Below the pieces are notes generated by a model, which was not told the DNA's origin, did no database searches, and saw only the letters and a program-made list of their open reading frames with translations. Position numbers and translations under genes: made by a program. Positions 42,520 through 51,545 of a stretch of 64,000 bases of DNA are shown piece by piece. Each line of letters starts with the position of its first letter. Position 1 is the first letter of the stretch. This DNA is from Amycolatopsis saalfeldensis (GTDB lineage: Bacteria > Actinomycetota > Actinomycetes > Mycobacteriales > Pseudonocardiaceae): contig NZ_FOEF01000013.1 of the NCBI RefSeq assembly GCF_900110575.1, positions 62,001 to 126,000 of the forward strand, given 5' to 3'.

Positions 42520-44052
42520 GTGGGTTACGCGGTCGTCGCGTGCTGGCTGCTGCTGGCCGCGCTCGTCGTCGCGACCTGGGCCCGGATCGCCGCCGACCGC
42601 CGTCTGCGCGGGTTCGTGCTGCTGCTCACCCTGGGTTTCTCCCTGGTGCACCAGCTGTTGTTCGCCACCGTGACCGACGGCGCGCTCGTCACCTTCCGAT
42701 ACGCGCAGAACATCGCGGGCGGTTACGGGCCGGTGTTCAATCCCGGTGACCGGTCCGAGGGGTACGCGAATTTCCTCTGGCTCGTGGTGGTCGCACTGCC
42801 GAAAGCCGCATTCGGCGCGGATATCGCGACGTCCGCGGTTGTGCTCGGGGTCGTTTCGACGTTCGGCTGCGTTCTCGTCGCGTACTTACTGGTGAATCGC
42901 GTCACCACGCTCGCGTTGCCCGAAGGCGGGGAACCGCGCCCGGCCGTCGGTGTCGCCGCCGCGGTGCTGACGGCGGGCGCGAACGGCCTCGCGGTGTACG
43001 GCACCTCCGGCACCGAGACGCCGTTTTTCGTGTTGCTGCTCCTCGCGGTCGCGTACGCGCTCGTCGCGTCCCGGCCGGTGGTCGCGGGCGTGCTCGTGGC
43101 GGGCGCGGTGATGACCCGGCCTGAGGGCGTGGTGGCGGTGGTCGTGGCCGGGATCTGGCTCGTCGTGGCCGCCGCCCGCGGCCGGCACACCTGGTGGGCG
43201 CCGGCCGGTTACGGGCTGGGCGCGCTGGTGTTCCTGGTGCCGTGGACGGCGTGGCGCGCCACCTACTACCACCACTTCCTGCCCAGCCGGGCGCTGCGGC
43301 CGCATGCGCCGGACGGGTGGTACCTGGCCGGGTTTTCCTTGGCACACCTGGGTTTCCTGGCGATCGGCCTGATCGCGGCCGGGACGCTGGCCGCGCGTCG
43401 CACCCACGGCCGGGCGGCGGCGGCACGGTCTTCGCTGTGGCTGCTGTTCGCCCTCGCGGCCGGCCTGACGGTGTTCGTGGCCATTCTGGACGAAGACCCC
43501 GGGCCGTCCTGGCAGCTGCTCGCGCCGGTGCCGCCGCTGCTGGCCGTCGCGGCGGTCGGGACGTACGCGGCGCTCACGACCGCGAACCCGTCGCCGCGGC
43601 CGCGGACCGTCTCCCGCCTGGTGCCGGTGGCGGCGACCGCATTGACCGGCCTCGCCGTGCTGGCGTCGTTGTTCAGCCCGGACCTGCTCGCCCGGGTGCG
43701 CGACGCGCGCACGCACAGTGCGCAGCTCGCCGAGGTCGGCGAGTGGCTGGGCGCCTACCTGCCGCCGGGCTCCGTGGTGAGCGCGGCGGCGCCGGGCGCG
43801 ATCGCCGGCCGCACGGCTTCGCCGCTGTTCGTGGTCGGGCTCGGGGAGAGCCGCGCGACCGTCGCCGTGCCCGACGGTTACACCGAGAGGCAGGACTGCG
43901 TCACCGGCCCGGACTCGTCGCCGGCCGCGACGTTCCGCCGCACCGGCACGCCGTTCTGGATCACCGTGTACCCGCGCGCCGACGAGGCGGGCCGGCTGAT
44001 CGACGACCTCGACCGGGCGCCGGGCTTCCAGTACGTATCCTGCCCTGGATGA
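42520..44052 (+). CDS. AftB-like GT-C membrane glycosyltransferase
   Basis: A 510-residue protein with about 10 helices. The first extracellular loop reads VTDGALVTFRYAQNIA followed by GPVFNPGDRSEGYANFLWL. The same region in arabinofuranosyltransferase AftB and related GT-C proteins has a DDA...RYARNL and NPGERVEGYxNPLW pattern, so a polyprenyl-phosphosugar donor and cell-wall acceptor are likely. One of the usual paired acids is Gly here (DG for DD). A soluble C-terminal domain of about 130 residues follows the helices. GTG at 42520 after GAGGGGG. It overlaps the next gene by four bases. Confidence 0.75.
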   Translation: MGYAVVACWLLLAALVVATWARIAADRRLRGFVLLLTLGFSLVHQLLFATVTDGALVTFRYAQNIAGGYGPVFNPGDRSEGYANFLWLVVVALPKAAFGADIATSAVVLGVVSTFGCVLVAYLLVNRVTTLALPEGGEPRPAVGVAAAVLTAGANGLAVYGTSGTETPFFVLLLLAVAYALVASRPVVAGVLVAGAVMTRPEGVVAVVVAGIWLVVAAARGRHTWWAPAGYGLGALVFLVPWTAWRATYYHHFLPSRALRPHAPDGWYLAGFSLAHLGFLAIGLIAAGTLAARRTHGRAAAARSSLWLLFALAAGLTVFVAILDEDPGPSWQLLAPVPPLLAVAAVGTYAALTTANPSPRPRTVSRLVPVAATALTGLAVLASLFSPDLLARVRDARTHSAQLAEVGEWLGAYLPPGSVVSAAAPGAIAGRTASPLFVVGLGESRATVAVPDGYTERQDCVTGPDSSPAATFRRTGTPFWITVYPRADEAGRLIDDLDRAPGFQYVSCPG

Positions 44053-45461
44053 AAACCGTGGCCGAGCGGGTCCGGACGCGTCCGTCCCTCGGATGCGGGG
44101 TGTTCGGCGGGTCGCTGGTCGCGCTGCTCGCCCGGTTCCTGGTGCCGCGGCCGGTGTCCATGTCCGACAACGGCGACGGCTTCCGCGTGCTGTGCGGCGC
44201 CGGGATCACCTGGAAGAGCGCGCCGCAGCCGTACATCCGGCTCGAGTACGCGGCGACGCCCGGTGGCTGCGACCCGAGCTACCAGCTGAGCCAGAGCTGG
44301 CTCGCGCGCCTGGCCGTCGACGTCGGGGACCTGTTCGGGCTGCACTCCGCGTTGAACCTGGTGGTGCTGGGGGTGCTGGGCTGTGTGGTCGCGGCGGCGG
44401 CCGTTACGGCGGTGGTGCTCGGCCTGCCGTACGGCCCGCGCGTCCGGCTGCTCGTGGCGCTCGGGCTGCTGCTGGTGGTCGCGGACTCGGCGTTTTTCGG
44501 TTACTTCTCGTCGATCCTCGGCGAGGGCACGGCGTTCCTCGGGCTGCTGCTGGCCGTGGGCGGTCTGCTGCTCACCGCGCGCCCCGGCCGGTGGAGCCAC
44601 GTGGGACTCGCCGTGACGGCCGTCGGCGGGCTGATCGCGGTGAACGCCAAGGTGCAGACGCTGATGATCCTGCCGCTGCTGGCCGTCGCCGTGCTGCTGG
44701 TCCGGCCCGGCACCCGGCAGCGATGGCTGCCGGGGCTGCTCGTCGTCGCCGCGCTGGTGGGCGGGACTTGGTGGGCGCAGAGCAGCGTCGCCCCGGCCGC
44801 CGCGCCGGACGGCACCTGGTCCTCGGTCCCGGGCGGGGACTCCCGCGAGATCAACATGGTCAACACCATCTTCCTGAACATCGTGGACGGCAGGCACGAC
44901 ACGGCCGCCGACCTCGCGGAGCTGGGCCTGCCCTCGTCGTTCGCGCAGTACGCGGGCAACGGCTGGTGGGGCCCGCACCCGGTCATCTCGGACCCGCTGT
45001 ACCCGCGGTACCGGGACCGGATGAGCCGCCGGAACGCCGTCACCTTCTTCGCCACCCACCCGTCCCGCACGCTGGCGGTGCTGAACCGCGCGGCGGGCGA
45101 CCTGCTGGCCGCGCGGCCGGACTACCTGGGCAGCTTCACGGCGTCGGCGGGCTTCGCGCCGCACGCGCGGGAGTACCGCGTGCCGGTCGTGTCGAGTCTC
45201 ACCGGACTGCTCGCGCCGCTCGGCCTGTTCGCCCTCGTGCCGTTGTGGCTGTTCGTCGCCTGGCGCGGCTGGCGGCACCGCCGCACCGCGCTGGGCGTGG
45301 CGCTGGGGCTGCTGCTGACCGTCGCGTTCGGACAGTTCGTGCTCGGGGCGCTGGGTGACGGCATCGAAAACGTCAAGCACCAGGAGATCGCCCTGTTCGC
45401 CACGCTCGTCGCGCTGGTGCTCGCCGGAGTGGTGTGGCACCCAAAACCTACGCGAGCGTAG
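44049..45461 (+). CDS. Polytopic membrane protein, GT-C-like
   Basis: A 470-residue membrane protein with about 10-11 helices. The large extracytoplasmic loop near the N-terminus includes MSDNGDGFRVLCGAGI, with acidic residues placed as in GT-C glycosyltransferases. A second one (about 255-350, REINMVNTIFLNIVDGRHD and AQYAGNGWWGPHPV) is not familiar. No named family was recognised. ATG at 44049 overlaps the stop of the AftB-like gene, so the two are co-translated and probably work on the same envelope polymer. Confidence 0.68.
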   Translation: MKTVAERVRTRPSLGCGVFGGSLVALLARFLVPRPVSMSDNGDGFRVLCGAGITWKSAPQPYIRLEYAATPGGCDPSYQLSQSWLARLAVDVGDLFGLHSALNLVVLGVLGCVVAAAAVTAVVLGLPYGPRVRLLVALGLLLVVADSAFFGYFSSILGEGTAFLGLLLAVGGLLLTARPGRWSHVGLAVTAVGGLIAVNAKVQTLMILPLLAVAVLLVRPGTRQRWLPGLLVVAALVGGTWWAQSSVAPAAAPDGTWSSVPGGDSREINMVNTIFLNIVDGRHDTAADLAELGLPSSFAQYAGNGWWGPHPVISDPLYPRYRDRMSRRNAVTFFATHPSRTLAVLNRAAGDLLAARPDYLGSFTASAGFAPHAREYRVPVVSSLTGLLAPLGLFALVPLWLFVAWRGWRHRRTALGVALGLLLTVAFGQFVLGALGDGIENVKHQEIALFATLVALVLAGVVWHPKPTRA

Positions 45462-45494
45462 GTTCCGCCGCTCCGGCTCCCGTAGCCTGGCGTT

Positions 45495-46238
45495 ATGGCT
45501 GACCTCGTGTACCCGCCCGTGCTCGTCGCGGCCCGGTTGATGTTCCGGCTCCTCGACAACCGGATCCGGATCGAGGGCGCGGAACACGTGCCGGCGACCG
45601 GCGGCGCGGTGATCGCCTGCACCCACGTCAGCTACCTGGACTTCATCTACTGCGGCCTGGGCGCGCGCCCGTCGAAGCGGCTCGTGCGGTTCATGGCGAA
45701 GCAGGAGATCTTCTCGCACGGCGTCGGCGGGCCGCTGATGCGCGGGATGCACCACATCCCCGTCGACCGCGCCGCCGGCCAGGCCTCCTACGACGAGGCC
45801 GTGAAGCGGCTGCGCGCGGGCGAGGTCGTCGGTGTCTTCCCGGAGGCGACGATCAGCCGCTCGTTCACCGTGAAGGACATCAAGACGGGCGCGGCGCGCA
45901 TGGCCGCCGAGGCCGGGGTGCCGGTGATCCCGATGGCGCTGTGGGGCACGCAGCGGCTGTGGACCAAGGGCCACCCGAAGGACCTGACCCACCGCCACGT
46001 GCCGATTTCGATCGTCCTGGGCGCCCCGATGCACCCGTCCGCCGAGGACGACTGCGAGGTGCTGACCAAGGACCTGCGCGCCCGGATGTCCGAGCTGCTC
46101 GACCAGGCCCAGGCGTCCTATCCGGACCGCCCCACGGGCGACGACGACCGCTGGTGGCTGCCCGCCCACCTCGGCGGCACCGCCCCCACCCCGGAGGCCG
46201 CCGCGGCTTTGGACCGCCGCCCGGCCGAGCGCGACTGA
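45495..46238 (+). CDS. 1-acyl-sn-glycerol-3-phosphate acyltransferase (PlsC-like)
   Basis: A 247-residue membrane-associated acyltransferase. The catalytic HX4D motif is H44-VSYL-D49, followed by VDRAAGQASY and FPEATISRSF with the glycerol-phosphate-binding acid. The N-terminal amphipathic or membrane segment (about 1-25) fits the family. It would add the second acyl chain in phosphatidic acid synthesis or acylate a related lipid. ATG at 45495, 33 bases after the previous stop. It ends six bases before the oppositely oriented HAD gene. Confidence 0.9.
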   Translation: MADLVYPPVLVAARLMFRLLDNRIRIEGAEHVPATGGAVIACTHVSYLDFIYCGLGARPSKRLVRFMAKQEIFSHGVGGPLMRGMHHIPVDRAAGQASYDEAVKRLRAGEVVGVFPEATISRSFTVKDIKTGAARMAAEAGVPVIPMALWGTQRLWTKGHPKDLTHRHVPISIVLGAPMHPSAEDDCEVLTKDLRARMSELLDQAQASYPDRPTGDDDRWWLPAHLGGTAPTPEAAAALDRRPAERD

Positions 46239-46244
46239 CCCGCG

Positions 46245-47060
46245 TCAGAACCAGCGTTCGAGGACTTCGGCCACGCCGTCCTCACCGGCCGGCCCGGTCA
46301 CCTCGTCCGCGACCGCCAGCACGGCCGGGTGCCCGTTGGCCATCGCGACGCCGTGGCCGGCCCACTTGAGCATCTCGACGTCGTTCGGCATGTCACCGAA
46401 GGCGATGACGTGCTCCGCGGTCACCGAGAAGCGCTCGGCGACCTCCGCGAGCCCGGTGGCCTTCGTGATGCCGTGGGCGGAGACCTCGATCAGGCCGCCG
46501 GACGAGGAGTACGTCACGTCCACCGCGCCGTCGAAGATCGCGCGCGCGGCCTGGGCCATCTCCTCGGAGCGCATCTCCCGGTGGCTGATCAGGAGCTTGA
46601 TCGCGGGGTGGCCGAGCACCTCGGCGCGCATCGCCGTGCGGCCTTCGTCACTGCCCCACGGATTGTGGTAATCGGGCTCGATCACGAAGTTGCGCATGTC
46701 GTGGTCGACCTCGCCGGTGCCGATGCGCTCGGCCGCCACCCGGCAGCCGGGCACGGCCTTGTCGAGGGCGCTCGCGAGGTCGTGCAGCAGCTCCGGGGCC
46801 AGCTCACCGTGCACGGCGGTCACCGTGTCGGCGCCGATGTCCAGCAGCACGGCGCCGTTCGCGCACACCGCGTAGCCGGTCAGCCCCAGCGGTTCGGCGA
46901 TCGGCGCGATCCAGCGGGGCGGGCGGCCGGTGCACAGCACGAACGGCACGTCGTCGTCCCGCACCCGCCGCACCACCGCGATGGTGCGGTCGGAGACGAC
47001 CTCGGAGGGGCCGAGCAGGGTGCCGTCGACGTCGGAAGCGACCAGGCGGGGTTTGTCCAC
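46245..47060 (-). CDS. HAD-superfamily Cof-type hydrolase
   Basis: A 271-residue phosphatase of HAD class IIB. The nucleophile and acid Asp are in VASDVDGTLLG (about 9-18). Motif II is in FVLCTGRPP, the Lys of motif III follows in HGITKATGL and motif IV is AFGDMPNDVEM. A Cof-like cap domain lies between (about 85-190). Substrates of the family are mostly sugar phosphates and cofactor phosphates. GTG at 47060. Divergent from the LLM gene with 77 bases between. Confidence 0.9.
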   Translation of the reverse strand: MDKPRLVASDVDGTLLGPSEVVSDRTIAVVRRVRDDDVPFVLCTGRPPRWIAPIAEPLGLTGYAVCANGAVLLDIGADTVTAVHGELAPELLHDLASALDKAVPGCRVAAERIGTGEVDHDMRNFVIEPDYHNPWGSDEGRTAMRAEVLGHPAIKLLISHREMRSEEMAQAARAIFDGAVDVTYSSSGGLIEVSAHGITKATGLAEVAERFSVTAEHVIAFGDMPNDVEMLKWAGHGVAMANGHPAVLAVADEVTGPAGEDGVAEVLERWF

Positions 47061-47137
47061 TTGACCATTGTCCCCGAACGGGCGCGGGCACCGCCCGTTC
47101 GAGCGAATGTCGGTGGTGGGCGCTACCGTCCACCCTC

Positions 47138-48025
47138 GTGCGAGCAGGCATTGTGATCCTTCCGGAAGATCGTTGGTGGGCGGCCGAGCCGAAGTGGCGG
47201 GCCGCCGAGGAGTACGGCTTCGACCACGCGTGGACGTATGACCACCTGGGCTGGCGGTCGCTGGTCGACGGGCCGTGGTTCTCCGCGGTGCCCACGCTGA
47301 CGGCGGCGGCGATGGTCACGTCGCGCATCCGCCTCGGCACCTTCGTGGCGTCCCCGGTCGCGCGGCACCCGGTGCCGTTCGCGCGGGAGCTGATCACCCT
47401 CGACGACGTTTCCGACGGCCGTTTCGTGCTCGGCGTCGGCGCGGGCGTGGACAGTTCGAATTACGACGCCCAGGTCCTCGAAGCCCCCGACCTCACGCCG
47501 CGGCAGCGCGCCGACCGCTTCACCGAGTTCGTCGAATCGCTCGACGGCCTGCTGATGACCGACCGGTTCGACTTCGCGGGCGAGTACTACCGGGCCAAGG
47601 GCGCGCGGAACCTGCCCGGCACGGTGCAGCGGCCGCGGCTGCCGTTCGTCGTCGCCGCGAACGGCCCGCGCACCATGACGCTGGCCGCCCGCTTCGGCGC
47701 CGGCTGGGTCACCACCGGGCGCGGCGGCACCACGCTGGACGAGTGGTGGCAGGGCATCGCCGAGCTGAGCCGCGTCTTCGACGAGCGTCTTGACGCCGCC
47801 GGCCGCGAGCGCGCGAGCATCCAGCGGTACCTCAGCCTGGACGCCGCGCCGGTGTTCTCGCTCAGCAGCCTCGACGCGTTCCGCGACGCCGTGGACCGCG
47901 CCTCGGCGCTGGGCTTCACCGACGTCATCGCGCACTGGCCCCGCTCCGGCGGTCCGTACGAAGGCCGGGAATCCGTGCTGGAGAAGGTCGTCGAGGACGT
48001 GCTGCCGACCTTGCACGAAGCCTGA
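47138..48025 (+). CDS. LLM-class (F420-dependent-type) flavin oxidoreductase
   Basis: A 295-residue luciferase-like monooxygenase-fold protein. GIVILPEDRWWAAEPKWRAAEEYGFDHAW at the start matches the TIM-barrel first strand/helix. TLDDVSDGRFVLGVGAG and VVAANGPRTMTLAARFGAGW are the family's F420/FMN-contact loops. Actinobacterial members usually use F420. The substrate is unknown. The GTG at 47138 puts the barrel strand at residue 2. It faces the DUF6541-type gene tail to tail over a strong hairpin (separate entry). Confidence 0.88.
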   Translation: MRAGIVILPEDRWWAAEPKWRAAEEYGFDHAWTYDHLGWRSLVDGPWFSAVPTLTAAAMVTSRIRLGTFVASPVARHPVPFARELITLDDVSDGRFVLGVGAGVDSSNYDAQVLEAPDLTPRQRADRFTEFVESLDGLLMTDRFDFAGEYYRAKGARNLPGTVQRPRLPFVVAANGPRTMTLAARFGAGWVTTGRGGTTLDEWWQGIAELSRVFDERLDAAGRERASIQRYLSLDAAPVFSLSSLDAFRDAVDRASALGFTDVIAHWPRSGGPYEGRESVLEKVVEDVLPTLHEA

Positions 48026-48170
48026 CCGCGACTCCCGGGCTGGGCCGATCGGGTGATATCCACCCGGCCGGGAAACCGAGTTCCGGCATGAGGCGTCTCG
48101 ATTTTCGAGAAGCAGAGGGGGAGCCGGCCGGGGGCCGGTCTTCTCGCCCCGGGAGAGTCGGGGGACGGGA

Positions 48171-48212
48171 GATCCTCGTGGTCGCAGTCGGGGAGCTGCG
48201 GCCACGAGGATC
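48171..48212. terminator. Bidirectional stem-loop terminator
   Basis: A 17-base stem (48171-48187 with 48196-48212, a single G-T wobble) around an 8-base loop lies between two convergent genes (stops at 48025 and 48222). On the plus strand it is followed by a T-rich run (TTCTTCT). It would end transcription from both sides. Confidence 0.8.
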
Positions 48213-48221
48213 CGGGTTCTT

Positions 48222-50234
48222 CTACTTGACGATCGTGTAGATCGAGGCGCCCGGGTTGCGGTAGTCGAGCTTCAGGAAGTCCCGCCCGTCGAGCCCGCGC
48301 AGGCCGGGGGCGATCGGCGTGTCCTTGCGGATCGTGCCGCTGCCGATCAGGACGTGGTGCACATCGAGCCGGCGCACGGCGTCGCGCACGCGCGGATCGC
48401 TGTCGTAGTCCCGAAAATGCAGGGCCAGGTACACGGCGTCGGGGTCGACGTGGCCGCCGCCGTCGTAGTGGCCGGCGACCGGGTGGACGCCGGCGATGGC
48501 GTACATCCAGGCGGTGCCGTCCATCCGGTCGTTGAGCACCTTCTCCCGCGCCGGGATCCCCATGGCGCCCAGCCGCTCCATGGCCGTGATCTCGTTCGCG
48601 CTGACCGGCGGCGTGACCTCGCCCTCGGGCCCGTTGTAGTAGAGGTACGAGACGGCCGTCGCGTTCGCCGTGCGGTAGAAGCCGCCGGTCAGCACGGCCA
48701 TCACCACGACCACCAGCACCGCCGTGCCCACGCCGACACGCGTCAGCACCCGCGGCCGCGATCGCGCCCACTCGCCGCTGCCGGCCAGCCGCGCGAACCA
48801 GCGTTGCAGCTCCGCCATGCCGTGCCCGGCGAGCAGGCACAGCGGGATCGCGGCCAGCGCCATCAGCCGGTAGCGGTCGTTCCACCACGGCCGGGACAGC
48901 GAGATCACCCACGGCAGGTAGCCGTAGCAGGTCACGAGCACGAAAAACGCCGAGAGCCCGAGCGCCGAGAACAGCGCCCAGCGCATCCGGCCGAGCGTGT
49001 GGAAGCTCAGCACGCCCACCGCGAGCAGCACCGTCAGCCAGATCTGCGGACGGCTCAGCACCTGCTGGAAGGTCACGAGCAGCTTCAACGCGAGCGGGAC
49101 CGAAAGGTCCGAATTCCACGCCTGGTACGGGTACGAGCCCGCCGTGAAGCTGATCGCGCCGAGGATCATCGGCGCCGCCAGCAGGCCGCTGCCGAGCATC
49201 ACCGGGACCATCCGCAGCACGTCGCCGCCGACCACCCGCCACGCCGGCCGCCCGTCCGGGACGCCGTCCACGGGCTTGCGCCGCAGCGACCGGTACCAGC
49301 GCTGGAGGGCCACCGGCAGCGCGAACAGCACGGCGCCGAACAGGGCGCTCGAGTGCGCCGCGAGCAGCCCGACCGCGGCCAGCGCCACGATCAGCCCGGT
49401 GTCGATGCCCGGCCGCACCAGGAACCGCTGCAGCGCGACCACCGCCAGCGGCGTCAGCACGATGCCCAGCGCGTACGGCAGCAGGCCGCTCGACACCGAT
49501 TCGTACGCGCCCGTGGTGGCGGCCGCCGCGACCAGCGCCGTGCAGCCCGCGTACACCGCTCGTCCGCCGAGCTGGCGGATCAGCGCGACCATCGCCAGCG
49601 CGAAGATGCCCGCGACCGGCATCGTGATGGCGTTCAGCGTGACCGGGACGCTGGTGCCCGAGATCTGGTACACCAGCGCGCCGACCAGGTGGTAGCCGTT
49701 GGGGTAGAAGGAGCCGTCCGGGTACCAGTTGATCTTGCCCATGCCCATGAGCGAGCCGTCGCCGGTGTCGGCGATGTAGCGGATGCCGTTCGCGTGGAAG
49801 ACGGTGTCCCAGCGCTGGAACACCGCCGTCGTCCCGCCGCGCGCGGAGAGCACCACGGCGATCGAAAGCCCCACCGCGACGACCACGCACGCCGCCACCG
49901 CCCAATGCGCCCGCCGCGTCCACGGCACCGGCGGCTCCTCCGCGCCCGGCTTCAGCCAGCCGCGGGCGATGAACAGCCGCCGCGAGCCGTACGCGGCGCC
50001 GGCGAGCAGCAGCGTGCAGGCGGCCGCCGTCGCCACGTTGTAGGGCAGCCCGACGATGGCGAGCCACGGCCCGGCGAGCCCGGTGACCGCGTAGCTGAGC
50101 AGCGGGGCCAGCCCGGCCAGCGCCCAGCCCCGGACGCCGGCGGCCCGGCCGATCAGGCCGCCCGGCACCGCCAGCACGGCCAGGTAGGTCAGTACCGCGC
50201 TGAAATAGCTCCAGAAGGTGTCCGGTGCAGGCAT
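48222..50234 (-). CDS. DUF6541-type polytopic membrane protein (paralogue)
   Basis: A 670-residue protein with about 13 helices and a soluble C-terminus. It is clearly homologous to 40328-42256: RAAGVRGWALAGLAPLLSYA, GIRYIADTGDGSLMGMG, YPNGYHLVGALVYQ, SLSRPWWNDRYRLMALA and LNDRMDGTAWMYAIAG. The acid-containing loop and the C-terminal 'VLIGSGTIRKD' region match too. ATG at 50234 (PAPDTFWSYFS) is used because the frame beyond it is shadow. It is divergent from glf, whose product makes UDP-Galf. A cell-wall glycan role is likely but not shown. Confidence 0.75.
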   Translation of the reverse strand: MPAPDTFWSYFSAVLTYLAVLAVPGGLIGRAAGVRGWALAGLAPLLSYAVTGLAGPWLAIVGLPYNVATAAACTLLLAGAAYGSRRLFIARGWLKPGAEEPPVPWTRRAHWAVAACVVVAVGLSIAVVLSARGGTTAVFQRWDTVFHANGIRYIADTGDGSLMGMGKINWYPDGSFYPNGYHLVGALVYQISGTSVPVTLNAITMPVAGIFALAMVALIRQLGGRAVYAGCTALVAAAATTGAYESVSSGLLPYALGIVLTPLAVVALQRFLVRPGIDTGLIVALAAVGLLAAHSSALFGAVLFALPVALQRWYRSLRRKPVDGVPDGRPAWRVVGGDVLRMVPVMLGSGLLAAPMILGAISFTAGSYPYQAWNSDLSVPLALKLLVTFQQVLSRPQIWLTVLLAVGVLSFHTLGRMRWALFSALGLSAFFVLVTCYGYLPWVISLSRPWWNDRYRLMALAAIPLCLLAGHGMAELQRWFARLAGSGEWARSRPRVLTRVGVGTAVLVVVVMAVLTGGFYRTANATAVSYLYYNGPEGEVTPPVSANEITAMERLGAMGIPAREKVLNDRMDGTAWMYAIAGVHPVAGHYDGGGHVDPDAVYLALHFRDYDSDPRVRDAVRRLDVHHVLIGSGTIRKDTPIAPGLRGLDGRDFLKLDYRNPGASIYTIVK

Positions 50235-50321
50235 GCTTCCCAGGTCTGTCGGAGGTGAACTGCCGGTGAAGGCTGAGGTCGGTGCGGGCCGCGGCTCGGG
50301 GGCTGCGTACCCTGGGCGCCC

Positions 50322-51545
50322 GTGAGCGAGCACACGAACCCCGCCAAGATTACTGAAGACGACTTCGCCGGTTACGACCTCGTCGTCGTCGGGTCCGGTT
50401 TCTTCGGGCTGACCGTCGCGGAGAGGGCCGCTGCCGAGCTCGGCAAGAAGGTCCTCGTGATCGAGCGCCGGAGCCACCTCGGCGGCAACGCCTACTCCGA
50501 GGCCGACCCCGAGACCGGCATCGAGGTGCACAAGTACGGCGCGCACCTGTTCCACACCTCGAACAAGCGCGTGTGGGAGTACGTCAACCGCTTCACCGAG
50601 TTCACCGGCTACCAGCACCGGGTGTTCGCCAAGGTCGAGGACCAGGTTTATTCGTTCCCGATGAACCTCGGCCTGATCAACCAGTTCTTCGGCAAGTCGC
50701 ACACGCCGGACGAGGCGCGCGAGCTCATCGCCAAGCAGGCGTCCGAGTTCCGGACCGAGGACGCGCAGAACCTCGAAGAGAAGGCCATCTCGCTGGTCGG
50801 CCGCCCGCTCTACGAAGCGTTCATCCGCGGGTACACCGCGAAGCAGTGGGAGAACGACCCCAAGGACCTCGGCGCCAACATCATCACCCGGCTGCCGGTC
50901 CGCTACACGTTCGACAACCGCTACTTCAACGACACCTACGAGGGCCTGCCCGTCGACGGGTACACCGCGTGGCTGAAGAAGATGGCCGACCACGAGAACA
51001 TCGAGGTCCGGCTGAACGTCGACTACTTCGACGTCCGCGAGCACATCCCGGCCGGCACGCCGACCGTGTACACCGGGCCGCTGGACCGCTACTTCGACTA
51101 CTCGGCGGGCCGGTTCACCTGGCGCACCGTCGACTTCGAGTCCGAGGTCGCGGAGACCGGAGACTTCCAGGGCGCCCCGGTCGTCAACTACAACGACCAG
51201 GAAGTCCCGTACACGCGCATCATCGAGTTCCGGCACTTCCACCCGGAGCGGGACTACCCGAAGGACAAGACGGTCATCTTCCGCGAGTTCTCCCGCTTCG
51301 CCAAGGAAGACGACGAGCCGTACTACCCGATCAACACGCCGGAGAACCGCGAGAAGCTCGAGAGCTACCGCGAGCTGGCGAAGAACGAGGCGCGTGACAA
51401 GAACGTGCTGTTCGGCGGCCGCCTCGGCACGTACAAGTACCTCGACATGCACATGGCGATCGGCTCGGCGCTGTCGGCGTTCGACAACAAGATCGCCCCG
51501 CACCTGACCGACGGCACGCCGATCGACGGGTCGATCGATGCTTGA
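50322..51545 (+). CDS. glf: UDP-galactopyranose mutase
   Basis: Interconverts UDP-galactopyranose and UDP-galactofuranose, the donor for the galactan of arabinogalactan. The 407-residue cytosolic flavoprotein has VVVGSGFFGLTVAERAA at about 22-38, RRSHLGGNAYSE, KYGAHLFHTSN, the substrate/FAD-contact Trp region, YTAKQWENDP and ARFREFSRFAKEDDEPYYPI-like segments, and the C-terminal FAD contact LFGGRLGTYKYLDMHMAIGSA. Length matches bacterial enzymes. GTG at 50322. It heads an operon with the phosphatase and UbiA genes, as in the mycobacterial arabinogalactan locus. Confidence 0.97.
   Translation: MSEHTNPAKITEDDFAGYDLVVVGSGFFGLTVAERAAAELGKKVLVIERRSHLGGNAYSEADPETGIEVHKYGAHLFHTSNKRVWEYVNRFTEFTGYQHRVFAKVEDQVYSFPMNLGLINQFFGKSHTPDEARELIAKQASEFRTEDAQNLEEKAISLVGRPLYEAFIRGYTAKQWENDPKDLGANIITRLPVRYTFDNRYFNDTYEGLPVDGYTAWLKKMADHENIEVRLNVDYFDVREHIPAGTPTVYTGPLDRYFDYSAGRFTWRTVDFESEVAETGDFQGAPVVNYNDQEVPYTRIIEFRHFHPERDYPKDKTVIFREFSRFAKEDDEPYYPINTPENREKLESYRELAKNEARDKNVLFGGRLGTYKYLDMHMAIGSALSAFDNKIAPHLTDGTPIDGSIDA

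Noticed and set aside
43878..46169. 763-codon minus-strand frame across three genes
   Set aside because: Spans the GT-C-like and PlsC genes on the opposite strand, all with clear motifs; composition is typical of antisense frames.
47587..50067. 826-codon minus-strand frame overlapping the DUF6541-type gene
   Set aside because: It is in a different frame from the membrane protein that has homologous motifs at 40328-42256; Arg/Gly-rich.
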